From Pseudognaphalium luteoalbum (taxonomy: Eukaryota > Streptophyta > Magnoliopsida > Asterales > Asteraceae), in contig OY730197.1 of assembly GCA_963422505.1 (NCBI GenBank), positions 15,069,579 to 15,133,578 of the forward strand: DNA of 64,000 bases, read 5' to 3'. Made by a program: the position numbers and the translations under genes. Below, piece after piece: positions 23,295-33,960 of the stretch. Numbering within the stretch: position 1 is the stretch's first letter; every line of letters begins with the position of its first letter. The notes under the pieces were generated by a model, which saw only the letters and a list, made by a program, of their open reading frames with translations, was not told the DNA's origin and did no database searches.

Positions 23295-23357
23295 CGTTTT
23301 ACTTGTTTGGGTTACCGGGAGAAGGTCCGTTTTTTTCTTACTTAGAAGTACACGCCT
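23295..23357 (-). mobile_element. SINE, 3' portion (split by copia element A)
   Basis: Read on the minus strand, this continues the SINE at 33446-33585 across the copia insertion, with CTCCCGGTAACCCAAACAAG matching the tail of the ACC1-intron SINE (CTCCCGGGGTAACCTGAACA). A likely imperfect target duplication is AAGAAATGTC at the end here and CAAAATGTC at the other edge near 33586-33597. Confidence 0.6.
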
Positions 23358-23887
23358 TGTAAAACTATTGGCTCATGCTTTGCAAGTGGATTGGATTATG
23401 TGGTTAAATTGAAGCCACATACTTAGAGAATCAAATTGAGATTCATGCATCTCTTCGTTGGCTATCAGCATTCCACGTGAGTACATAAGCAAATGGTAGT
23501 GCAAGTTGTGCTAGCAAGGAGTTTCAAACTTTGCTTATAAATAGGATCATTCACTCTTTGTTTAGATCACACCAAAATTAGACAGCAACTGCATTCAGTT
23601 GTCTGTAATTTTCTCTCTATATTTGTATTATTATTTCTATTGTACAAGAAATAATAAAGTTGGTGGTGTGTTGGGGGGACGTAGGCAAAATTGGGCCGAA
23701 CCTTGTTAAATATCTGGTGTTCATTTGTGTTGTTTATTTTCAATAGCTTTATTTGTGGTATCGTTATTGTGATCTATTGCCCTAGTAAATTATCGGAATA
23801 ATTCTTTTACACTTATAATTTATTAGTTCAATCTTTCACAAGCTTTACCCATATGGTGGAATAATTAGTGAGATTATTTCCACAACA
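23358..23887 (+). repeat. 5' LTR of copia A
   Basis: Starts TGTAAAAC and ends CCACAACA. A TATAAATAGG box at about 23538 sits in the expected promoter position, and an AATAAA signal is at about 23649. The U5 side matches element B, but the U3 side does not. Confidence 0.92.
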
Positions 23888-24011
23888 ATTGGTATCAGAG
23901 CCAATGTTATTCTTAGTATGCTCTGTGGTTGCAATTTAATTTGATCTTCCACATCAGAAAAGATATCCGTTGGGCTATTTTGAAAGCTATTGAAAATTAT
24001 TTGTATTCAAA

Positions 24012-26089
24012 ATGGTTGAGGGAGAAGCTGTCAAACCTTCCACATCGGGTGAACTAATTTCACCAAATTGGACGAGACCACTCTTGTCAAATACAAGACT
24101 GGCGGTGGAGGTTTTCGATGGTACCGGTCATTTTGGCATGTGGCAAAGTGAGGTTCTGGACGCGCTTTTTTAGCAAGGTCTAGACATTGCCATTGAAGAA
24201 CATAAACCAGAAGATATTGAAGAGAAGAACTTTCGAACCATCAATCGGTTAGCTTGTGGTACTATTCGATCATGCCTCTCTAGAGAACAACGATATACTT
24301 TCTCTAAAGAAACATCCGCACACACATTGTGAAGGGCATTGGAGGAGAAGTTTCTGAAGAAAAGTTGCTTGAACAAACTGTACATGAAGAAAAGATTGTT
24401 TCACTTTACTTATGTACACGGTACCACAATGAATGATCATATAACCAGTTTTAATCAATTGGTTACCGATTTGATGAATATGGATGAGGTGTTCAAAGAT
24501 CAAGATCTGGCTTTAATATTGTTGGGTTTACTTCCCGATGAGTTCGAGTTACTCGAAACAACTCTACTCATCGAGAAAGATGATGTATCTCTGAGTGAAG
24601 TTTGTGCTGCCTTATACAGTCAAGAACTGAGAAAGAAGGATAAGCATGTAAGTTCTAGTGGTGACTCAGAGGTTTTGCTAGTCAGAGGTCGTTCGCAGAA
24701 GAAGAACACCGGAAATAGGTGGAGATCCAAATCTAGGCATAGACCAAGCAAAAATGAATGTACCTTTTGTCATGAAAAAGGTCATTGGAAGAGAGATTGT
24801 CAGAAGTTGAAAAGCTATGAAAAATCTCAAAAAGGGAAGGCTGTAGCAGAGACAAATGTGACCGAGTGTGATGATTCAAAATCAGATCTCTCACTCGCAA
24901 CATCGTCAACCAGAAACGCTTCGGATGTATCGCTATTAGATTCCGCATGTAGTCATCACATGACAGCACACCGGGAGTGGTTTAGTGATTTTCAAGATCA
25001 CAAAGAAGTTGTTTATACGGCAAATGAAGCTCCTCTTGCTACCAATGGGATTGGTTCAGTCCGTTTAAAAAATCAGGATGGATCAATCATGTCTTTAAAA
25101 AGCGTTCGTTAATCACCAGAATTAAAGAAAAATCTCATTTCTGTGGGAACTTTAGAATCTAAAGGGTTCGAGGTTAAAGCCAAAAATGGGGTTATGAAGA
25201 TTATCTCTGGTGTGATTGTAATAGAAGGGTAACCGTAAAAGCAGCAACATGTACCACTACGAGGGCAGAACAGTTGTCGGAACTGTTGCAACTGTTACAA
25301 GTGGTGATAGGAATTCGGAAGCGGTTAGGCTATGGCATATGCGCTTAGGTCATGCAGGTGAAAAATCCTTAAATTTGCTCATCAGTCAAGGATTGTTGAA
25401 AGGAGTACCTCCTGTAAGTTGGATCTCTGTGAGCATTGTATTAGCGGGAAGAAGACCAGGGTCAGATTTGGGACAACCATTCATAATACTCAGGGTATTC
25501 TAGACTATGTCCACTCTGATGTGTGGGGACCCTCCAAGACAAGTTCGTTGGGTGGGAAGCACTACTATGTGACCTTTGTTGATGACTTTTCCCGGAGAGT
25601 GTGGGTTTACACTTTGAAGACAAAGGATGAAGTGTTGGGAATTTTCCTTAAATGGAAAAAGATGATGGAAACTCAAACTGGCAGAAAGATCAAGCGTCTC
25701 CGTACAGACAATGGCGGAGAGTACAAGAATGATCAGTTTAGAAAAGTCTGTGAAGATGAAGGCATCGTCAGACACTTCACTGTCAGACATACACCACAAC
25801 AGAATGGGGTGGCTGAACGCATGAACCGAACATTGGTGGAGAAAGTTCGGTGTATGTTATCCAATGTTTGGTTGGGTAAAGAGTTTTGGGCTGAAGCTGT
25901 AACTTATGCTTGTCACCTCGTTAATCGTTTGCCATCGACTGCTATTGATGGGAAAACACCATTGGAGAAATGGTTTGGGAAACCTGCTACTGATTATGAT
26001 TCTTTACATGTGTTTGGTTCCACTGCATATTACCATTTAAAGGAATCATAGTTGGATCCTAGAGCAAAGAAAGCATTGTTCATGGGGAT
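24012..26089 (+). pseudogene. Copia A gag-protease-integrase region, first half (broken)
   Basis: Gag starts at an ATG at 24012. It is interrupted by TAG at about 24172 (CAG in element B) and TGA at about 24330 (a Trp codon by context). A CCHC zinc knuckle (CTFCHEKGHWKRDC) is intact near residue 150 of the frame starting 24339. The protease-like motif LLDSACSHHMT follows. After further stops, the integrase frame (25419-26051) keeps a CxxC of the zinc-binding domain and the catalytic D, D and E in HSDVWGP, RTDNGGEY and NGVAERMN. The frame then runs to the element B insertion inside the conserved KALFMG...YGIKGYRLW region. Given the stops, no functional polyprotein is expected. Confidence 0.88.
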
Positions 26090-26571
26090 TGTTGTGGAAA
26101 TAATCGTGAGTTATTTATTCCACCGAATGAGTAAAGCCCGTGAAAGATTTAACTAATAAATTATAAGTGGAAAAGAATTATTCCAATAATTTACTAGCGC
26201 AATAGATCACAATAACGATACCCCAAATAAAGCTATTGAAAATAAACAACACAATACACCAGATATTTACCGAGGTTCGGCCCAATTTTTCCTACGTCCT
26301 CCCAATACACCACCAACTTTATTATTTCTTGTACAATATAGAAATAATACAAATTCAGGGAAGAGAGCACAAACAACTGATAGAAGTGTTGCTGTGTTTT
26401 TGGTGTGTCTTCAACATAAGAGGAATAGCCTATTTATAGGCTTCAAATGGAATCTCAGCAAGCTATCAACTTGCTCAACTTGAGCTCCTACTTGCTTGCT
26501 AGTCACGTGGCCACATTATGCCATAAATAGAAAGATGTCATTTCGACCAATCCTCATGAGCCACATCAACA
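26090..26571 (-). repeat. 3' LTR of copia B
   Basis: 482 bp, the partner of 30406-30884. Both contain a minus-strand TATAAATAGG promoter motif (about 26431-26440 here). Confidence 0.92.
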
Positions 26572-26681
26572 ATTCTCCACCTTGGCGAATGTCCGAAGGT
26601 CTCTAATCTCTACCTTAGCTAATGCCCAAAGGTCTTCAATCTCTCTCTCAACCATTGTTGGTGGTGTCCTTAAACCAATCT

Positions 26682-28100
26682 TCAGGTTTTGACAATATTG
26701 ACCAAGTCCAAACAAGAATTGAACTTGATCGAAGTCAAAACTTTTGTCAACATGTCAGCAGGATTCTTTGTGGTGTGGATCTTCTGGATTCTAACTCCAC
26801 CTTCTTCGAGTATCTCTCGTATGAAGTGGTACCTGACATCAATATGCTTTGTCCTTGCATGATAAACATGATTCTTTGCTAAGTGAATTGCACTTTGACT
26901 GTCACAATACAATTTCACAAACTTTTTATCAATTCCGAGTTCACCAAGCAAACCTTGAAGCCATATTGCTTCCTTCATAGCCTCTGTAACCGCCATATAC
27001 TCTGCTTCTGTTGTTGACAGAGCAACAATAGACTGTAAGGTAGACTTCCAACTGACAGGTGCTTTTGCGAGAGTAAAAATGTAGCCTGTAGTTGACCTAC
27101 GCTTGTCTAAATCACCGCCATAATCTGAATCACAATATCCAACCACCCACTGCTTATCATCTTGTCCGAAAACCAATCCAACATCCGTTGTATTATGGAT
27201 GTATCTCAAAATCCATTTAACAGCTTGCCAATGCTCCTTTCCTGGATCATGCATATACCTGCTCACAACTCCAACTGCTTGGCAAATATCTGGTCTTGTA
27301 CACACCATAACATACATCAAGCTACCAACTGCATTTGCATAAGGTACATTTTTCATGTACTCTCTTTCAGCGTCATTTTTTGGCGACATAGCAGCACTGA
27401 GTTTAAAATGAAGAGCGAGCGGAGTGCTAACAACTTTTGTTTGTTCGTTGATCCCAAAACGCTTTAGCATCCTTCTCAGATAATTTTTCTGAGTCAAACA
27501 AAGCTTCCTCAATTTTCTATCTATGACTATCTCCATGCCAAGAATCTTCTTTGCTTCACCAAGATCCTTTATCTCAAATTCCCTGTTCAGTCGAGTCTTC
27601 AAGTTTTCAATCTCCACTGAACTCTGAGAAGCTATCAATATATCATCTACATATAGAAGAAGATATATCAAGAACCCGTTTTGTAGCTTTTTCAAATAGA
27701 CACAATGGTCATGCTTGCTTCTTGTGTACCCTGACTCCAACATAAACTTATCAAATCTCTTGTACCACTGCCTCGGCGACTGTTTCAACCCATACAAAGA
27801 TTTATTAAGTTTACACACTTCATTCTCTTTTCCAGCAACTATGAATCCTTCTGGCTGAACCATAAAGATTTCCTCCTCCAAGTCTCCATGTAGAAATGCA
27901 GTCTTTACATCCATCTGAACTAGTTCAAGATCCAACTGTGCTACCAAAGCCAACAAAATTCTAATAGAGGAATGCTTTACGATTGGAGATAATACTTCAT
28001 TGTAATCAATTCCTTCTTTCTGACCGTAGCCCTTAGCTACCAATCTTTCTTTGTAGCGAACATCATCTTGGCCGGAGAACCCATCTTTCTTTGCAAACAC
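26682..28100 (-). pseudogene. Copia B reverse transcriptase-RNase H, 472-codon open frame
   Basis: An uninterrupted stretch of 472 codons covers most of the copia reverse transcriptase (VKTAFLHGDLEEEIFM, catalytic LLLYVDDILIAS) and RNase H (GYCDSDYGGD, STTEAEYMA, DSQSAIHLAKN). It ends near the polypurine tract. It is not an independent gene. It is the 3' part of the polyprotein, separated from upstream coding by a TAA at 28101-28103 that element A also carries at 31383-31385. Confidence 0.9.
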
Positions 28101-28103
28101 CCA

Positions 28104-29334
28104 TTAGTATCCAATTATCCTCTTTCCGTTTGGGAGGTTGGTCAACTCCCATGTCTGATTCTTTTCAAGGGACTGCATTTCTTCACTCATGGCAATCCTC
28201 CACTTCTCATTCTTTGAATTTCGAACAGCTTCAGAGTAAGTAATAGGAACATCATCAGTTGCATTTAAAGATGCACAAGCCACCGTATCTGTATAGTGAG
28301 CAGGCTTTACAATTACTCTCTTAGGCTTGCTAGTTGCAATTGATTCATGTTGCGTTTGAGGTTCGAGAGTCTGAACCTCCTCTTCATCAAAATCTCCTTC
28401 TACCGTAGGAGAATCAATAACCGTTTCTGGATCTGCTGGTCCAATTGTTCTTTCGAACTCCACCTTTTTGGTGGTTCCATCCGACTGCTCAACATTCACC
28501 TTCTTCAACATGGTAGATTAATCAAAGGTGACATCCCTGCTAAAGATTGTTTTCTTCGTCTCTTGACACCATAAACGATAGCCTTTGATTCCAGATGTGA
28601 ATCCGATGAATAATGCTTTCTTTGCTCTAGGATCCAACTTTGATTCCTTTACATGGTTATATGCAGTGGAACCAAACACATGTAAAGAATCATAATCAGT
28701 AGCGGGCTTCCCAAACCATTTCTCCAATGGTGTTTTCCCATCAATAGCAGTCGATGGCAAACGATTAACAAGGTGACAAGCATAAGTTACAGCTTCAGCC
28801 CAAAACTCTTTACCCAAGCCAGCATTGGATAACATACACCGAACTTTCTCCAGTAATGTTCGGTTCATGCGTTCAGCCACCCCATTCTGTTGTGGTGTAT
28901 GTCTGACAGTGAAGTGACGATGCCTTCATTTTCACAGACTTTCCTAAACGCATATGTCATAGCCTAACCACTTCCAAATTTCTATCATCACTTGTAACAG
29001 CTGCGACAGTTCCGACAACTGTTCTACCCTCGTAGTGGTACGTGTTATTGCTTTTACGATTATCCTTCAATACTACAATCACACTAGAGATAATTTTCAT
29101 AACCCCATTTTTGGCTTTAACCTTGAACCCTTTAGATTCTAAAGTTCCCACATAAATGAGATTTTTCTTTATCTCTGGCGAGTACCGAATGCCTTTTAAA
29201 GACATGATTGATCCATCCTGATTTTTCAAACGGATTGAACCAATCCCATTGGTAGCAAGAGGAGCTTCATGTTCCGTATAAACAACTTCTTTGTGATCTT
29301 GAAAATCACTAAACCACTCCCGGTGTGGTGTCAT
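28104..29334 (-). pseudogene. Copia B protease-integrase-linker region with deletion
   Basis: Frames 28957-29334 (protease and pre-integrase), 28518-28880 (integrase C-terminal part from NGVAERMNRT region) and 28104-28511 (linker to RT) align with element A. Between 28957 and 28880, B lacks a segment equal to A 25349-25741. This is 393 bp (131 codons) and contains the end of the zinc-binding domain and both catalytic aspartates. A further 4-bp loss lies just downstream. Integrase is therefore non-functional in this copy. Confidence 0.85.
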
Positions 29335-29463
29335 ATGATGACTACATGCGGAATCTAATTGTCATACATCCGAAGCGTTTCTGGTTGACGATGTCGCGAG
29401 TGAGAGATCGGATTTTGAATCATCACACTCGGTCACATTCGTCTCTGCTACAGCCTTCCCTTT

Positions 29464-30363
29464 CTAAGATTTTTCATAGCTTTTCAACTTCTGACAATCT
29501 CTCTTCCAATGACATTTTTCATGATAAAAGGCACATTCATCTTTGCTTGGTCTATGCCTAGATTTGGATCTCCACCTATTTCCGGTGTTCTTCTTCTGCG
29601 AACGACCTCTGACTAACAAAACCTCTAAGTCACCACCAGAACTTACATGCTTGTCCTTCTTTCTCAATTCTTGACTGTATAAGGCAACACAAACTTCGCT
29701 CAGAGATACGCCATCTTTCCCGTTGAGTAGAGTTGTTTCGAGTAACTCGAACTCATCGGGAAGTGAACCCAACAATATTAAAGCCAGATCTTGGTCTTTG
29801 AACACCTCATCCATATTTATCAAATCGGTAACCAGTTGATTGAAACTGGTTATATGATCATTCATTGTGGTACCGTGTACATAAGTAAAGCGAAACAATC
29901 TTTTCTTCATGTACAGTTTGTTCTAACAACTTTTCTTCAGAAACTTCTCCTCCAATGCCCTCTACAATTTGTATGTGGATGTTTCCTTAGAGAAAGCATA
30001 TCTTTGTTCTCTAGAAAGGCATGATCTAATAGTACCACAAGCTAACCGATTGATGGTCCGAAAGTTCTTCTCTTCAATATCTTCTGGTTTATGTTCTTCA
30101 ATAGCAATGTCTAGACCTTGCTGAAAAAGCGCGTCCAGAACCTCGCTTTGCCACATGTCAAAATGACCGGTACCATCGAAAACCTGCACCGCCAATTTTG
30201 TATTTGACAAGAGTGGTCTTGTCCAACTTGGTGAAATTAGTTCACCCGATGTGTAAGGTTTGACAACTTCTCCCAACCATTTTGAATACCAATAATTTTC
30301 AATAGCTTTCAAAATAACCCAACGGATATCTTTACTGATGTGGAAGATCAAATTAAATTGCAA
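29464..30363 (-). pseudogene. Copia B gag (broken)
   Basis: Two frames (29962-30363 and 29464-29910) are separated by a TAG at the same Trp-context codon that reads TGA in element A. The zinc knuckle is damaged: CAFYHEKCHWKRDC has Tyr in place of the second Cys of the CCHC motif, which is intact in A. Confidence 0.85.
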
Positions 30364-30405
30364 CCACAGAGCATACTAAGAATAACCTCGCCTCTGATAC
30401 CAAAT

Positions 30406-30884
30406 TGTTGTGGAAATAATCGCACTAATTATTCCACCATATGGGTAAAGCTCGTGAGAGATTGAACTAATAAATTATAAGTGGAAAAGAATTATTTCGT
30501 TTACTAGCGCAATAGATCACAATAACGATACCCCAAATAAAGCTATTGAAAATAAACAACACAAATGAACACAGATATTTACCGAGGTTCGGTCCTATTT
30601 TTCCTACGTCCTCCCAATACACCACCAACTTTATTATTTCTTGTACAATATAGAAATAATACAAATTCAGGGAAGAGAGCACAAACAACTGATAGAAGTG
30701 TTGCTGTGTTTTTGGTGTGTCTTCAACATAAGAGGAATAGCCTATTTATAGGCTTCAAATGGAATCTCAGCAAGCTGTCAACTTGCTCAACTTGAGCTCC
30801 TACTTGCTTGCTAGTCACGTGGCCACATTCATGCCACAAATAGAAAGATGCCATTTCCACCAATCCTCATGAGCCACATCAACA
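30406..30884 (-). repeat. 5' LTR of copia B
   Basis: 479 bp, ending (minus strand) CCACAACA directly before the tRNA-Met primer site. See the 3' LTR at 26090-26571. Confidence 0.92.
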
Positions 30885-32811
30885 GGGATCACCTATGGAA
30901 TCAAAGGCTATCGTTTGTGGTGTCCAGAGACGAGAAAAAAGATCTATAGCAGGGATGTCACCTTTGATGAACCTACCATGTTGAAGAAGGTGAATGTTGA
31001 GCAATCGTACGGAACCACCAAAAAGGTGGAGTTCGAAATAACAATTGGACCAGCAGATCCAGAAACGGTTATTGATTCTCCTACGGTAGAAGGAGATTTT
31101 GATGAAGAGGAGGTTCAGACTCTCGAACCTCAAACGCAACATGAATCAATTGCAACTAGCAAGCCTAAGAGAGTAATTGTAAAGCCTGCTCACTATACAG
31201 ATATGGTGGCTTGTGCATCTTTAAATGCAACTGATGATGTTCCTATTACTTACTCTGAAGCTGTTCGAAATTCAAAGAATGAGAAGTGGAGGATTGCCAT
31301 GAGTGAAGAAATGCAGTCCCTTGAAAAGAATCAGACATGGGAGTTGACCAACCTCTCAAACGGAAAGAAGACAATTGGATGCTAATGGGTGTTTGCAAAG
31401 AAAGATGGGTTCTCCGGCCAAGATGATGTTCGCTACAAAGAAAGATTGGTAGCTAAGGGCTACGGTCAGAAAGAAGGAATTGATTACAATGAAGTATTTT
31501 CTCCAATCGTAAATCATTCCTATATTAGAATTTTGTTGGCTTTGGTAGCACAGTTGGATCTTGAACTAGTTCAGATGGATGTAAAGACTGCATTTCTACA
31601 TGGAGACTTGGAGGAGGAAATCTTTATGGTTCAGCCAGAAGGATTCATAGTTGCTGGAAAAGAGAATGAAGTGTGTAAACTTAATAAATCTTTGTATGGG
31701 TTGAAACAGACGCCGAGGCAGTGGTACAAGAGATTTGATAAGTTTATGTTGGAGTCAGGGTACACAAGAAGCAAGCATGACCATTGTGTCTATTTGAAAA
31801 AGCTACAAAACGGGTTCTTGATATATCTTCTTCTATATGTAGATGATATATTGATAGCTTCTCAGAGTTCAGTGGAGATTGAAAACTTGAAGACTCGACT
31901 GAACAGGGAATTTGAGATAAAGGATCTTGGTGAAGCAAAGAAGATTCTTGGCATGGAGATAGTCATAGATAGAAAATTGAGGAAGCTTTGTTTGACTTAG
32001 AAAAATTATCTGAGAAGGATGCTAAAGCATTTTGGGATCAACGAACAAACAAAAGTTGTTAGCACTCCGCTCGCTCTTCATTTTAAACTCAGTGCTGCTA
32101 TGTCGCCAAAAAATGACGCTGAAAGAGAGTACATGAAAAATGTACCTTATGCAAATGCAGTTGGTAGCTTGATGTATGTTATGGTGTGTACAAGACCAGA
32201 TATTTGCCAAGCAGTTGGAGTTGTGAGCAGGTATATGCATGATCCAGGAAAGGAGCATTGGCAAGCTGTTAAATGGATTTTACGATACATCCATAATACA
32301 ACGGATGTTGGATTGGTTTTCGAACATGATAATAAGCAGTGGGTGGTTGGATATTGTGATTCGGATTATGGCAGAGATTTAGACAAGCGAAGGTCAACTA
32401 CAGACTATGTCTTTACTCTCGCAAAAGCACTGGTAAGTTGAAAGTCTACTTTGCAGTCTACTGTTGCTCTGTCGACAACAAAAGCAGAGTACATGGCAAT
32501 TACAGAGGCTGTGAAGGAAGCAATATGGCTTCAAGGGTTGCTTGGTGAACTTGGAATGGATCAGAAGTTTGTCAGATTGCACTGTGATTGTCAAAGTGCA
32601 ATTCATGCACTTAGCAAAGAACCAGGTTTATCATGCAAGGACGAAGCACATTGATGTCCGGTATCACTTCATACGAGAGATACTCGAAGAAGGTGGAGTT
32701 AGAATCGAAAAGATCCACACCACGAAGAATCTTGCTGACATGTTGACAAAAGTTTTGGCTGCGATCAAGTTCAATTCTTGTTTGGACTTGATCAAGATTG
32801 TCAAAACTTGA
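30885..32811 (+). pseudogene. Copia A integrase C-terminus, reverse transcriptase, RNase H (broken)
   Basis: This continues element A after the nested insertion. Frames 30915-31385, 31389-32000, 32019-32441 and 32451-32811 are successive parts of one polyprotein. YVDD is present in LLLYVDDILIAS. Interruptions include TAA at 31383 (shared with B), TAG at about 31998 (CAG in B), TGA at about 32439 (TGG in B) and a frameshift near 32600. A GA-rich run (about 32839-32863) precedes the polypurine tract. Confidence 0.88.
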
Positions 32812-32899
32812 AGATTGGTTTGAAACACCACCAACGATGGTTGAGAGAGAGAGAGAGAGGGAGATTGAAGACCTTTGGGCATTCGCCAAGGTGGAGATT

Positions 32900-33445
32900 T
32901 GTAAAACTATTGGCTCATGCTTATGCTTTGCAAGTGGATTGGATTATGTGGTTAAATTGAAGCCACATACTTGGAGAATCAAATTGAGATTCTTGCGTCT
33001 CTTGGTTGGCTGTGAGCATTCCACGTGAGTACATAAGCAAGTGGTAGTGAAAGTTGTGCTAGCAAGGAGTTTCAAACTTTGCCTATAAATAGGATCATTC
33101 ACTCTTTGTTTAGATCACATCAAAATTAGACAGCAACTGCATTCAGTTGCATTCAGTTGTCTGTAATCTTCTCTCTATATTTGTATTATTATTTATATTC
33201 TACAAGAAATAATAAAGTTGGTGGTGTGTTGGGAGGACGTAGGTAAAATTGGGCCGAACCTCGTTAAATCTCTGATGTTCATTTGTGTTGTTTATTTCCA
33301 ATAGCTTTATTTGAGATATCGTTATTATGATCTATTGCACTAGTAAATTATCGGAATAATTCTTTTCCACTTATAATTTATTAGTTCAATCTTTCACGAG
33401 CTTTACCCATATGGTGGAAGAATTAGTGCAATTATTTCCACAACA
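32900..33445 (+). repeat. 3' LTR of copia A
   Basis: 546 bp partner of 23358-23887, slightly longer because of short duplications such as a repeated GCATTCAGTT. Followed by the target duplication CGCCT. Confidence 0.92.
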
Positions 33446-33585
33446 CGCCTAACCACTTAATTTATTCTTGTGACCATTTCCGTCCCTTTCTCTGTCACCT
33501 CCAAGATGTTTATCAAGGGAGGTTCGAACGTAACTGAGATATCTTGTTAGAACATAAGGGTTTCTTACACCAACTCGGTGATGGT
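33446..33585 (-). mobile_element. SINE, 5' portion (split by copia element A)
   Basis: Read on the minus strand, an A-box-like ACCGAGTTGGT is followed about 45 bases later by a B box (CGTTCGAACCTCC). Further on, GAGAAAGGGACGGAAATGGTC and GTGGTTAGGCG match the body of the ACC1-intron SINE. The two SINE pieces sum to about 203 bp, close to the 211 bp of that copy. Confidence 0.7.
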
Positions 33586-33960
33586 GACATTTTGAAATTG
33601 GCAAATTAAATACTTGATCCAAAAAAATACAGTTCTTCATATTGAAAACAGAGTCGTACTCTTTACCCAAAAATAAAAAACAGTCGTACTGTCAACAAAC
33701 ATTATTCTCACAGGAAAGTTGCTATTCTAGGAAATACAAAAAACATGAACAAGATCGAGCATTACCTAAGTAGATTCCCGGCCCTTATCTCGATAGGTAT
33801 ATTTATTGGGTTTTCCAAAAATCCAACCACTATATTGTACATGTGATGCCATAATCAAGTAAGTTGCAGGTGATTTGATCATATAGCCTTTAAGCTGCAT
33901 AAATGTTTATTCCACTTTGTTTCTATATGTATGATGTACTTTTACATTTTCACAATTAAC

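Larger units (their letters stand above)
26090..30884 (-). mobile_element. Ty1/copia retrotransposon B (same family), nested in A
   Basis: LTRs lie at 30406-30884 (5') and 26090-26571 (3'), reading TGTTGATGTGGC ... TTTCCACAACA on the minus strand. A perfect 5-bp duplication GGGAT occurs at 26085-26089 and 30885-30889. The primer site TGGTATCAGAGG is at 30391-30402 (minus). The polypurine tract AAGGTGGAGAAT abuts the 3' LTR. The two LTRs differ by several small indels and substitutions, so the insertion is not recent. Removing B restores the reading of A across the join. Confidence 0.95.
23358..33445 (+). mobile_element. Ty1/copia retrotransposon A (Tork/Tnt1-like), split by element B
   Basis: LTRs lie at 23358-23887 and 32900-33445 (TGTAAAACTATTGG ... 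TTTCCACAACA). They are flanked by the perfect 5-bp duplication CGCCT at 23353-23357 and 33446-33450. The primer-binding site TGGTATCAGAGC (initiator tRNA-Met) is at 23890-23901. The polypurine tract AAGGTGGAGAT precedes the 3' LTR. Element B occupies 26090-30884. Without it, A is about 5.3 kb, a normal copia length. It inserted into a minus-strand SINE. Confidence 0.95.
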
